Positions 1 through 6,181 of a DNA stretch of 11,330 nucleotides are shown in pieces. The DNA comes from Eubacteriaceae bacterium (GTDB lineage: Bacteria > Bacillota > Clostridia > Eubacteriales > Anaerofustaceae). The translations under genes were made by a program, and so were the position numbers. The stretch's first letter is position 1; the number at the start of each line of letters is the position of its first letter. The DNA lies in the NCBI GenBank assembly GCA_017613995.1, contig JAGACT010000073.1, positions 1-11,330 of the forward strand, written 5' to 3'. The notes under the pieces were generated by a model. It was not told the origin of the DNA. It did not search any database and saw nothing but the letters and a program-made list of their open reading frames with translations.

Positions 1-116
1 CGGGGATAGACCCCTTATCTTGTCGGAGCAACCGGCATAGCAGGGTAAAAAAGAGAGGTCAGTATTTCTGACCTCGAAGCCCCCACCTCAGCGTGAGCAG
101 GTGGCGGGTAGTTCAC
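1..116 (+). mobile_element. Right end / omega-RNA 3' part of an IS200/IS605 (TnpB-type) element, partial
   Basis: No reading frame stays open here, but the segment is dense in hairpins. GGGG (2-5) faces CCCC (11-14). GAGGTCAG (55-62) pairs perfectly with CTGACCTC (68-75) around a 5-base loop. CCCCCACCT (80-88) pairs with AGGTGGCGGG (99-108) with one unpaired C. The run ends GGGTAGTTCAC at 106-116. From memory, a CCCCCACC...GGTGGCGGGTAGTTCAC hairpin at the 3' end is typical of clostridial IS200/IS605 elements, where the right end doubles as the scaffold of the RNA guiding the TnpB nuclease. Family assignment is recall plus structure; the tnpB gene itself would lie left of base 1. The exact right boundary is inferred as the C of GTTCAC. 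Confidence 0.65.
55..75 (+). repeat. Perfect 8-bp stem-loop inside the transposon end
   Basis: Arms GAGGTCAG and CTGACCTC with loop TATTT. No T-run follows, so it is not an intrinsic terminator; it is more likely a structural stem of the element's guide RNA. Confidence 0.7.
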
Positions 117-144
117 TGACTTGAAAACCGAAAGGAACGATGCA

Positions 145-173
145 TTGAAAAACAGTTCATGATGTGATATAAT
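145..173 (+). promoter_or_regulatory. Sigma-A promoter of the ATPase gene
   Basis: A -35 box TTGAAA (145-150) is separated by exactly 17 bases from a consensus -10 box TATAAT (168-173), which is preceded by TG at 165-166 (extended -10). The predicted transcription start is near 180, giving a leader of about 65 bases. The promoter sits directly downstream of the transposon right end, and its last two -10 bases overlap the inverted repeat at 172-210. Confidence 0.8.
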
Positions 174-210
174 TTTCCAAAAGTACTATTTATATGTAGT
201 TTTGGAAAAT
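172..210. promoter_or_regulatory. Inverted repeat overlapping the ATPase promoter (putative operator, site 1)
   Basis: ATTTTCCAAAA (172-182) is the exact reverse complement of TTTTGGAAAAT (200-210), with a 17-base spacer. It starts within the -10 box and covers the expected transcription start, so much of the left arm would not be transcribed. That argues for a protein-binding dyad rather than an RNA hairpin. The core TTCCAAA-N19-TTTGGAA recurs with the same spacing at 1672-1704, after the ATPase gene. The binding protein is unknown. Confidence 0.6.
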
Positions 211-244
211 AATAATGCAGAAGAACATGTATTAATGGATTGAT

Positions 245-1663
245 ATGATTATTGGCAGACAGAAGGAACGGAAACAGTTAGAAGGACTATTGGCTTCTGA
301 CAGATCTGAGTTTGCAGCCGTTTATGGGCGAAGAAGAATCGGAAAGACGTTTCTGATCAGAGAGAGCTTCCAATATAATTTTACTTTTCAACATGAGGGG
401 CTGTTTAAGGGAGACCGCACTGATCAACTATATGCTTTTTCGGCTTCTTTAAAAGATGCCGGACTTACGGATGCCTCGGTTCCGGAAAACTGGTTGGAAG
501 CTTTTGAACTTCTGAAGGATCTGATTCGAAAAAGTCCTGAACAGAAAAAAGTGATATTTATTGATGAACTCTCCTGGATGGATACGCCGAAATCGAAATT
601 GATTATGGCACTTGAAAGCTTCTGGAACGGATGGGCTTCAGGCAGAAAAGATATCGTTCTCATTATCTGCAGTTCAGTAACATCCTGGATGATCAATAAA
701 GTGATTCATAATAAAGGCGGCTTGTATCAAAGGCTGACAGAACGAATATACCTGCAGCCGTTCACTCTTCATGAATGTGAGGAATATGTGGAAGCTGAAA
801 GCCTTGCGATGAATAGGGCACAGATTCTGGAAGGTTATATGATCATGGGCGGTGTGCCATATTACTGGAGTCATTTGCAAAAGGGGTTGTCTTTATCTCA
901 AAATATAGACCGCATGTTTTTTGCTGCGGGAGCGCCGCTAGATGAGGAATTCGAGCATCTGTTTTCCTCATTGTTCCGATATCCGGAGGAATACATCCTT
1001 ATCATCAAAGCACTGGCAGGAAAGAAATCAGGATTGACCAGAAATGAAATACTGAGGCAAACGGGGATTGAGGGTTCGGGAAACTTTTCCGCAAAACTGG
1101 ATGAGCTGAATAAATGTGGGTTTATTCGTCCATACACCGAATTTGGGAAAAAGAAAAAAGATATGGTTTATCAGCTGATAGATCCATATACAATCTTTTA
1201 CTTTCATTTTCTCGAAGATAAGCCGAAAGATGAAAACTATTGGACAAATCAGCTGAACACGCCTGTACGTAATGTCTGGAACGGGCTGGCATTCGAGCGG
1301 ATATGTATGTGGCATACAGCGAACATCAAAAGAGCATTGGGGATTTCGGGGGTTCTTACGGATATCTGTTCATGGAGCTGTAAGGCGGACCCGGACAATG
1401 GTCTTCATGGATCACAGATCGATATGATTATTGTACGAAAAGATCAGGTGATAAATCTGTTGGAAATGAGATATTCTGCGACTCCATATGCAATTACAAA
1501 GGAATCTAATGAAGATCTTATGCGGAAACGAAATGATTTTATAACAGCAACCGGCACACGGTCAGCCGTACATCTAACGATGGCAACCCCATTAGGTATC
1601 ATCCATAACAGCTATGCAGGCAACATTCAATCAGAAATTGTTGCGGATGATCTTTTTTATTGA
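245..1663 (+). CDS. AAA ATPase with C-terminal DUF234/PD-(D/E)XK-like domain
   Basis: This 472-residue protein belongs to the archaeal-type ATPase family that is widespread in anaerobic bacteria; its cellular role is not established. The N-terminus GRQKE is followed by a Walker A motif GRRRIGKT (residues 28-35) and a Walker B motif VIFIDE (103-108). A winged-helix-like middle region (about 260-320) leads to a C-terminal domain with QID (D393) and LLEMRY (E407, R409). These match the D...ExK layout of the PD-(D/E)XK nuclease fold, except that arginine replaces the usual lysine. There is no signal peptide or membrane segment. The start at 245 is chosen because the upstream in-frame ATG at 215 hits a stop after six codons; the ribosome site is weak (GGA at 237-239). 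The gene is visibly AT-richer than its downstream neighbours and sits between a transposon end and two matched inverted repeats, suggesting acquisition by transfer. Confidence 0.85.
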   Translation: MIIGRQKERKQLEGLLASDRSEFAAVYGRRRIGKTFLIRESFQYNFTFQHEGLFKGDRTDQLYAFSASLKDAGLTDASVPENWLEAFELLKDLIRKSPEQKKVIFIDELSWMDTPKSKLIMALESFWNGWASGRKDIVLIICSSVTSWMINKVIHNKGGLYQRLTERIYLQPFTLHECEEYVEAESLAMNRAQILEGYMIMGGVPYYWSHLQKGLSLSQNIDRMFFAAGAPLDEEFEHLFSSLFRYPEEYILIIKALAGKKSGLTRNEILRQTGIEGSGNFSAKLDELNKCGFIRPYTEFGKKKKDMVYQLIDPYTIFYFHFLEDKPKDENYWTNQLNTPVRNVWNGLAFERICMWHTANIKRALGISGVLTDICSWSCKADPDNGLHGSQIDMIIVRKDQVINLLEMRYSATPYAITKESNEDLMRKRNDFITATGTRSAVHLTMATPLGIIHNSYAGNIQSEIVADDLFY

Positions 1664-1671
1664 TCATTTGT

Positions 1672-1704
1672 TTCCAAATCGCACTGTTGCAAATAGATTT
1701 GGAA
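1672..1704. promoter_or_regulatory. Inverted repeat between ATPase and GyrI-like genes (site 2)
   Basis: TTCCAAATC (1672-1680) is the exact reverse complement of GATTTGGAA (1696-1704), with a 15-base spacer. No T-run follows, so an intrinsic terminator is unlikely. The inner heptamers TTCCAAA and TTTGGAA start 26 bases apart, exactly as in the dyad at 172-210. It begins 8 bases after the ATPase stop codon and ends 12 bases before the AGGAGAG ribosome site of the next gene, so it could be an operator for that gene pair or the right border of an inserted unit. Confidence 0.5.
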
Positions 1705-1730
1705 TAGCTATTTATCAGGAGAGTATATTC

Positions 1731-2372
1731 ATGGCATTTGATTACAAAAAGGAATACAAAGAGTTCTATATGCCCAAATCACAGCCTGCGATAGTCAGCG
1801 TACCCCGTATGAACTACGTGGCGGTACGGGGCAAGGGCGATCCCAATACTGAAGACGGAGAATACCAGCAGGCGATAGGCATGCTCTACGCCGTGGCGTA
1901 CACCATTAAAATGAGCAAAAAAGGGGACAGGCAGATAGAAGGATATTTCGATTACGTGGTCCCGCCCCTGGAAGGATTCTGGTGGCAGGACGGCACCGAT
2001 GATGGGATCGACTACTCCCATAAGGAGGAATTCCAGTGGATATCCGTCATAAGGCTTCCGGATTTCGTAACGGTTGAAGATTTCAACTGGGCGGTCGCCG
2101 ACGCCTCGAAAAAGAAGAAGCTCGATCTCTCCAAAGTGGAATTTCTTTCCCTGGAAGAAGGTCTCTGCGTACAGTGCATGCACAACGGCTCCTACGACGA
2201 CGAACCGGCCACGGTGGATCTTATGGACAGATACGTTTCCGATAACGGGTACGAGAATGATTTCTCTGAAGATAGAAGACATCACGAGATATATCTGTCG
2301 GATGCCAGGCGTACCGCTCCGGAGAAGCTGAAGACCGTGATAAGGCATCCCATCAGACTCAGGAAGGAATGA
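1731..2372 (+). CDS. GyrI-like small-molecule-binding domain protein
   Basis: This 213-residue soluble protein matches the GyrI-like family that opens with a K-FY-PK-P-V-VP motif. Visible landmarks are FYMPK near residue 12, VPRMNYVAVRGKGDPN, YQQAIGMLYAVAYTIK, and a central aromatic stretch EGFWWQDG. Members bind hydrophobic or heteroaromatic small molecules, and some relatives have been reported to be hydrolases; the ligand here is unknown. There is no DNA-binding domain, so it is not an AraC/MerR regulator fusion. The start at 1731 is chosen over an upstream in-frame ATG at 1614 because AGGAGAG lies at 1717-1723 with good spacing, family similarity begins here, and the longer form would run into the ATPase gene. 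The next gene starts four bases after its stop, so the two are probably translated together. Confidence 0.85.
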   Translation: MAFDYKKEYKEFYMPKSQPAIVSVPRMNYVAVRGKGDPNTEDGEYQQAIGMLYAVAYTIKMSKKGDRQIEGYFDYVVPPLEGFWWQDGTDDGIDYSHKEEFQWISVIRLPDFVTVEDFNWAVADASKKKKLDLSKVEFLSLEEGLCVQCMHNGSYDDEPATVDLMDRYVSDNGYENDFSEDRRHHEIYLSDARRTAPEKLKTVIRHPIRLRKE

Positions 2373-2376
2373 TGCG

Positions 2377-3270
2377 ATGCATTTCGTCGACGCCAAAGGC
2401 ATCCTGAATGCCAACAACGGCTTTTACGGTATGAATATTTACCGGGGATGCTCACACGGCTGTATTTACTGTGACAGCAGGAGCACGTGCTATCACTTCG
2501 ACCATCCCTTTGAAGACATTGAAGTAAAGAGTAACGCTCCGGAACTGCTGGAGAAGGCACTCAGATCAAAGCGAAAAGCCTGCATGATCGGGACCGGGGC
2601 CATGTCGGACCCGTACATGCACTGTGAGGAGAAGCTGGGGCTTACCCGCAGGTGCCTGGAGATCATCCTTAAATACGGATTCGGAGCGACGGTGCAGACC
2701 AAATCGGACAGGATCCTCAGAGATATCGACCTGCTCGATGAGATCAACCGCAAAACCAAAAGCGTAGTCCAGATGACCCTGACCACGTATGATGATAAAC
2801 TCTGTTCAATAGTGGAACCGAACGTTTGCAACACAAAACGCCGCATCGAAGTGCTGGACATCATGCGGGAGCGGGGCATCCCCACCGTGGTATGGCTCTC
2901 CCCAATCCTGCCCTTTATCAACGACACCGAAGAAAACATCCGCTCCATCCTCAGCGAATGCATCCGCGTCGGGGTCAGAGGCATCATCTGTTTCGGCATG
3001 GGCCTGACTTTAAGGGAAGGCGACAGGGAATACTATTACGACGCTCTGGACAGGCATTTTCCCGGCATGAAGGAGAAGTACATAAGGACATACGGGAACG
3101 CCTATGACCTGCCAAGCCCCAGAAACGACAGACTGATGGAAATATTTAAGGACACCTGCCGGAACGCAGGCATCCTCTGTACACCCGATGAATGTTTCTC
3201 TTTTCTGGGTGAGTTCCCCCAAAAATATGAACAGCTGAGCATGTTCGATCTGACAGAAGGCTCCGACTGA
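2377..3270 (+). CDS. SPL-family radical SAM protein
   Basis: This 297-residue cytoplasmic iron-sulfur enzyme carries the radical SAM triad C25, C29 and C32 (CX3CX2C, in RGCSHGCIYCDSR), which binds a [4Fe-4S] cluster and S-adenosylmethionine. The GTGAMSDPY segment (residues 72-80) and overall layout fit the spore-photoproduct-lyase-like (SplB-type) family. Most members of this subgroup have no assigned substrate, and nothing here shows that it repairs DNA. The ribosome site AGGAAGG (2361-2367) lies within the end of the preceding GyrI-like gene, and only four bases separate stop and start, so the pair is coupled. Its stop lies nine bases from the stop of the convergent thioesterase gene. Confidence 0.88.
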   Translation: MHFVDAKGILNANNGFYGMNIYRGCSHGCIYCDSRSTCYHFDHPFEDIEVKSNAPELLEKALRSKRKACMIGTGAMSDPYMHCEEKLGLTRRCLEIILKYGFGATVQTKSDRILRDIDLLDEINRKTKSVVQMTLTTYDDKLCSIVEPNVCNTKRRIEVLDIMRERGIPTVVWLSPILPFINDTEENIRSILSECIRVGVRGIICFGMGLTLREGDREYYYDALDRHFPGMKEKYIRTYGNAYDLPSPRNDRLMEIFKDTCRNAGILCTPDECFSFLGEFPQKYEQLSMFDLTEGSD

Positions 3271-3285
3271 ATCCGGTCGTCAGTC
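3265..3285. terminator. Weak convergent hairpin between two stop codons
   Basis: GACTGA (3265-3270) pairs with TCAGTC (3280-3285) around nine bases, covering the stop codons of both convergent genes. The stem is short and no clear T-run follows on either strand, so any terminator role is tentative. Confidence 0.3.
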
Positions 3286-3708
3286 TTCCGCACTGTAAGT
3301 CTGCGAAAGATTGAGCATTTTTTCGTGCCACTCCGACATCGCCTTTTTAAGGGATACGGGGCGGCCGTTTTTTATGAACCCCTGGCGGGTGGAAGCCCGT
3401 ACCAGCAGCTTTGAATCGGTGATATCCCTGATCTCGTAGCTTATCTCCAGAACAGCCCCGCTGTAGCGAAGGATGCTCAGGGCTACTTCAACGGTATCGC
3501 CGAATCTGGCGGGATGCAGATAATCTGCCTGAACCGATGCGATGGGGGAACTGATCCCCTCTCTTTCCATCTGTGTATAGTTGATGCCGTTTTCATCGGT
3601 AAAGGCGATTCGGGCTTCCACCATCCAGCGGAAGTAGTTTGAGTGATGGACTACTCCCATCATGTCGGTTTCATGGTACTGTGCTTTCCTTACATATTTA
3701 TACTGCAT
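3280..3708 (-). CDS. Acyl-CoA thioesterase, 4-hydroxybenzoyl-CoA/YbgC-type hotdog family
   Basis: This 142-residue protein is predicted to hydrolyse acyl-CoA thioesters in the cytoplasm. It has the single hotdog fold signature near the N-terminus, YHETDMMGVVHHSNYFRW, with D15 at the position of the catalytic aspartate, followed by the long helix WMVEARI. Length is normal for the family (about 130-145). The specific acyl substrate cannot be read from sequence. The ATG lies two bases after the stop of the upstream acetyltransferase gene on the same strand. Its ribosome site GGGGAGAG (complement of 3717-3724) is embedded in that gene's last codons, so the two form a co-translated unit. Confidence 0.88.
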   Translation of the reverse strand: MQYKYVRKAQYHETDMMGVVHHSNYFRWMVEARIAFTDENGINYTQMEREGISSPIASVQADYLHPARFGDTVEVALSILRYSGAVLEISYEIRDITDSKLLVRASTRQGFIKNGRPVSLKKAMSEWHEKMLNLSQTYSAED

Positions 3709-3710
3709 CT

Positions 3711-4322
3711 TCAGATCTCTCCCCAGTCGATCTCATCATCCTTATAATAGTACTTTTTATCGTGCTCCCCGATCTCTCTTATCACCCTGCAGGGATTGCC
3801 CACTGCGACCACGCCGGAAGGTATATCCTTCGTCACCACGCTGAGGGCTCCTATCACGCTGTCATCGCCGATGGTGACTCCGGGAACTATTACTGCTCCT
3901 GCACCTATCCAGACGTTGTTTCCTATATAAACGTCCCTGTTGTACTGGAGGGCTCTCCTTCTGAGCTCCGGGTCAATGGGGTGATTGGCGGTGGCAACGG
4001 TCACGTTCGGGCCGAACATCACGTTGTTTCCTATGTATATATGTCCGTCGTCCACGAGGGTAAGATTGAAGTTTGCATAAAAGTTGTTTCCGACATGGAC
4101 ATGGGCACCGCCCCAGTTCGCATGAAATGGCGGTTCTATCCAGCAGTTGTCACCGCATTCGGCAAACACTTCCCTCATATATTTCTGAAAAGCCCCGGCA
4201 TCTGCCCTGTCAAAGGAATTGAACTCAGCAAGTCTGTTTGTATAAGGATTCTGCTCTTTCATGATCTCTTCATCGTTGGGATCATATATCATTCCTTTCA
4301 GCATCTTTTCATACTCTGTCAT
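3711..4322 (-). CDS. Sugar O-acetyltransferase, maltose/galactoside acetyltransferase (LbH) family
   Basis: This 203-residue cytoplasmic enzyme transfers acetyl from acetyl-CoA to a sugar hydroxyl. It shows the N-terminal helical segment of the family (TEYEKMLKGMIYDP), then left-handed beta-helix hexapeptide repeats (HVHVGNN, IYIGNN, VYIGNNVWIGAGAVIVPGV, GDDSVIGALSVV). The catalytic histidine is H114 in TANHP. Length fits the LacA/Maa group. I chose 4322 over an in-frame ATG ten codons upstream (4352) because GGGAGGAGAG lies directly before it and the family begins at MTEYEKM. The upstream minus-strand DNA carries TATAAT (complement of 4367-4372) with a weak TTGCTT 18 bases before. It probably drives both this gene and the thioesterase. 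The sugar acceptor is unknown. Confidence 0.9.
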   Translation of the reverse strand: MTEYEKMLKGMIYDPNDEEIMKEQNPYTNRLAEFNSFDRADAGAFQKYMREVFAECGDNCWIEPPFHANWGGAHVHVGNNFYANFNLTLVDDGHIYIGNNVMFGPNVTVATANHPIDPELRRRALQYNRDVYIGNNVWIGAGAVIVPGVTIGDDSVIGALSVVTKDIPSGVVAVGNPCRVIREIGEHDKKYYYKDDEIDWGEI

Positions 4323-4366
4323 AGTCTCTCCTCCCGGATATATCCTGCACAATCGGTCATGAATGT

Positions 4367-4396
4367 ATTATACAGTATTGATGAGCACTGAAGCAA
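4367..4396 (-). promoter_or_regulatory. Putative promoter of the acetyltransferase-thioesterase unit
   Basis: On the minus strand, TTGCTT (complement of 4391-4396), an 18-base spacer and TATAAT (complement of 4367-4372). The -10 is a full match and the -35 is poor. The start codon at 4322 lies about 38 bases beyond the expected transcription start. Confidence 0.5.
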
Positions 4397-4414
4397 ACAT
4401 ACTCGGATTATGAA

Positions 4415-4440
4415 AGCGGCGCGGATCACTCCGCGCCGCT
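4415..4440 (-). terminator. Strong GC hairpin, terminator of the acidic ORF
   Basis: AGCGGCGCGGA (4415-4425) and TCCGCGCCGCT (4430-4440) form a perfect 11-bp stem with a 4-base loop. On the minus strand it starts 12 bases after the stop at 4453 and is followed by a short TTTCATAAT tail. This marks the end of the gene at 4453-4854; the T-run is short. Confidence 0.7.
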
Positions 4441-4452
4441 TATCAATTCTAA

Positions 4453-4854
4453 TTACTCTTCGTCCGGTTCTTCATGATCCTCGGATTCATCTACTTCCTC
4501 CTGAGGTTCTTCTGTAACCGGTTCCGGCTGAGGCTCAACGGTCTCAACTTTCTTTGTAGTTGACGGATCCTGATATGTCCCGTCCTCATACACATTGATT
4601 ATACCGCTGGTATAAATCGGTTTATCAGGAAGGTTCTTGACCGTAGCAGTCCATACTGTTTCATCCTCATTAGGTGTGAGCTGAATATCACCATCCTGCT
4701 TATAACCTGCAGTATATTCCTCAGTTATGATCAGCTTATGTATTTCAGGATCGAAAGCAAGATCATTAATTACCGTACTCGCGTTGCCACTGTCAAACAT
4801 CTGGATTCCGACATGATATTCAACCAATATCTTGGTATCATCATTGATATCCAC
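4453..4854 (-). CDS. Acidic hypothetical protein, possibly a truncated surface-protein tail
   Basis: This open frame gives 133 residues from a GTG start. No family is recognised. The first two thirds look like a small beta-rich domain. The segment VWTATVKNLP faintly recalls the repeats of Cna-B-type surface proteins, but this is only a resemblance. The last 35 residues are almost all Glu, Asp, Pro, Gln, Thr and Val, like a wall-spanning or linker tail, yet no LPXTG motif or membrane anchor follows. The start is doubtful: there is no ATG in frame before residue 19 and no ribosome site, and an in-frame TAA lies at 4882-4884 on the minus strand. A TATAAT box (complement of 4906-4911) precedes it with no good -35. 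It may be the 3' remnant of a longer secreted protein, or expressed from an unusual start. The terminator behind it is intact. Confidence 0.5.
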   Translation of the reverse strand: MDINDDTKILVEYHVGIQMFDSGNASTVINDLAFDPEIHKLIITEEYTAGYKQDGDIQLTPNEDETVWTATVKNLPDKPIYTSGIINVYEDGTYQDPSTTKKVETVEPQPEPVTEEPQEEVDESEDHEEPDEE

Positions 4855-4952
4855 AACATTGACATTATGGTGAATAAATCTTTATAAATCTTTTATATCC
4901 GAATAATTATACCTTATACATGATGTCCAGTGTTCCGTTTAGGATAATAAAT

Positions 4953-4994
4953 AAAAAAAATAAATAATTCGGTGCTGATGCCGAATTATTTATT
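4953..4994 (-). terminator. Rho-independent terminator of msrAB
   Basis: On the minus strand a 14-bp stem (4981-4994 with 4959-4972, core AATAATTCGG/CCGAATTATT, 8-base loop) is followed directly by eight T residues (complement of 4953-4960). It lies about 60 bases after the msrAB stop codon and is a textbook intrinsic terminator. Confidence 0.88.
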
Positions 4995-5056
4995 GAAAAA
5001 TACTGTTGTCTTCAGTATATTCCGGGAATTGAGACGTGAAGGCCGGGAAAGGGGCC

Positions 5057-5998
5057 TCAGCATTCAAAAAGCTTCAGGAATTCACCGTAGCCTTCCCTCT
5101 CCAGGTCGGATACGGGGATGAACCTCAGGGCCGCGGAATTGATGCAGTAGCGGAGTCCCCCGGTCTCGGCGGGACCGTCGCTGAAGACGTGTCCGAGATG
5201 GGCATTGGAACGGGAGCTTCTCACCTCGGTCCTTACCATGCCGAAGGAGCGGTCGCTCCTCTCCATGAGGGCGTTTTCGGAAACGGGCTTTGAGAAAGCG
5301 GGCCAGCCGCAGCCGGAATCGAACTTGTCCAGCGAGGAGAACAGGGCCTGTCCGCTTATCACGTCGACATAGATGCCCTCCTCAAAGAAGTCGTCGTACT
5401 TCCCGCTGCAGGGAGGCTCCGTGGCGCCTCTTTTCGTAACTTCAAAGGCCATATCCCCTATGCGTTCCCTGAGTTCCGCTTCGCTCTCGGAAATGAAATC
5501 AAATTCCGGAGCCTTCCCGAGGCTGAAGTACTTCTTCGGGATGTGGCAGTAGCCTGAAGGATTCTTGTCGAGATATTTCTGGTGGTATTCCTCAGCGGGA
5601 TAGAAGTTCTCCAGAGGGGCAAGCTCCACCGCCAGGGGGGAGCCCAGTTCGGTCTCGACCCGTCTGAAGACTTCTTCGATCACGGGCCTCATGGAGGGAT
5701 CGGTGTAATACACCCCGGTGCGGTACTGTATGCCGCTGTCTCCGCCCTGGCGGTTCACCGACAGAGGATCGATGACCATGAAATAATAATCCAGGATGTC
5801 CCTGAGAGAAATGACAGTTTCGTCAAAGACCACCCTGACCGTCTCGGCGTGGCCCGAATCGCTGCATACTTCCCTGTAGGAAGGGTTTTCGGTGGGGCCG
5901 TTGGCATAGCCCGTCTGAGTTTCGGTCACCCCGGCAAACTGGTCTATGAACTTCTGCATCCCCCAGAAGCATCCTCCGGCAAGATATATGCTCTGCAT
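5057..5998 (-). CDS. msrAB: Fused peptide methionine sulfoxide reductase MsrA-MsrB
   Basis: This 313-residue bifunctional repair enzyme reduces both diastereomers of methionine sulfoxide in oxidised proteins (MsrA the S form, MsrB the R form). The MsrA domain (about 1-155) has GGCFWG with catalytic C10, SGHAE (48-52) and the GGDSGIQYRTGVYY block. The MsrB domain (about 170-305) has SGCGWPAF (C230, usual resolving position), HLGHVFSDGP, and RYCINSAALRF with catalytic C285. The two zinc-binding CXXC pairs of many MsrB proteins are absent, as in the fused forms of streptococci. No signal peptide is visible, so it should act in the cytoplasm. C197 (TEPPCSG) and a C-terminal C313 are extra cysteines. 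GGGGG lies eight bases before the ATG. It is monocistronic, with its own promoter and terminator. Confidence 0.95.
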   Translation of the reverse strand: MQSIYLAGGCFWGMQKFIDQFAGVTETQTGYANGPTENPSYREVCSDSGHAETVRVVFDETVISLRDILDYYFMVIDPLSVNRQGGDSGIQYRTGVYYTDPSMRPVIEEVFRRVETELGSPLAVELAPLENFYPAEEYHQKYLDKNPSGYCHIPKKYFSLGKAPEFDFISESEAELRERIGDMAFEVTKRGATEPPCSGKYDDFFEEGIYVDVISGQALFSSLDKFDSGCGWPAFSKPVSENALMERSDRSFGMVRTEVRSSRSNAHLGHVFSDGPAETGGLRYCINSAALRFIPVSDLEREGYGEFLKLFEC

Positions 5999-6032
5999 GT
6001 TCGATTCCCCCTGTTTCGCTGTGTCACACTGA

Positions 6033-6061
6033 ATTGTACCATACTGTGTTTTTCATGACAA
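6033..6061 (-). promoter_or_regulatory. Sigma-A promoter of msrAB
   Basis: On the minus strand, TTGTCA (complement of 6056-6061), a 17-base spacer and TACAAT (complement of 6033-6038), with TGG just before the -10 (extended -10). Each hexamer differs from consensus at one base. It diverges from the Band 7 gene promoter. Confidence 0.75.
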
Positions 6062-6118
6062 CACCGTCTTTTTTAAGAATCCGTTAATGAAGACTAAAGC
6101 TTTAAACAAGACTTCTCA

Positions 6119-6127
6119 TGATATAAT
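6119..6127 (+). promoter_or_regulatory. Extended -10 promoter of the Band 7 operon
   Basis: TGATATAAT (6119-6127) is a full extended -10 element identical to the one before the ATPase gene. The -35 region (around TTTAAA at 6101-6106) is poor, which extended -10 promoters tolerate. The leader before the start codon at 6182 is about 48 bases. Confidence 0.6.
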
Positions 6128-6181
6128 TGTGCTGCGGGATGATCCGCTTATATTTCTATAAGATCAGTTCAGGAGGTCGTC

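Noticed and set aside
1..120. Intrinsic terminator or CRISPR-like repeats at the left edge
   Set aside because: The hairpins lack T-runs and do not repeat as direct units; the transposon-end reading explains them better.
215..235. Six-codon leader ORF before the ATPase
   Set aside because: It has no ribosome site, no regulatory codon run and no associated attenuator hairpin; likely chance.
1614..1730. Longer start for the GyrI-like protein
   Set aside because: It would overlap the ATPase and add 39 residues unlike the family. The ATG at 1731 has a good ribosome site.
2377..3270. True spore photoproduct lyase (splB)
   Set aside because: Only the radical SAM core and general SPL-like layout are seen; nothing supports a DNA-repair role, so the gene symbol was not assigned.
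3639..4391. + strand open frame of 250 codons
   Set aside because: It lies opposite the acetyltransferase with its hexapeptide repeats and catalytic His; the codon pattern is that of the minus strand.
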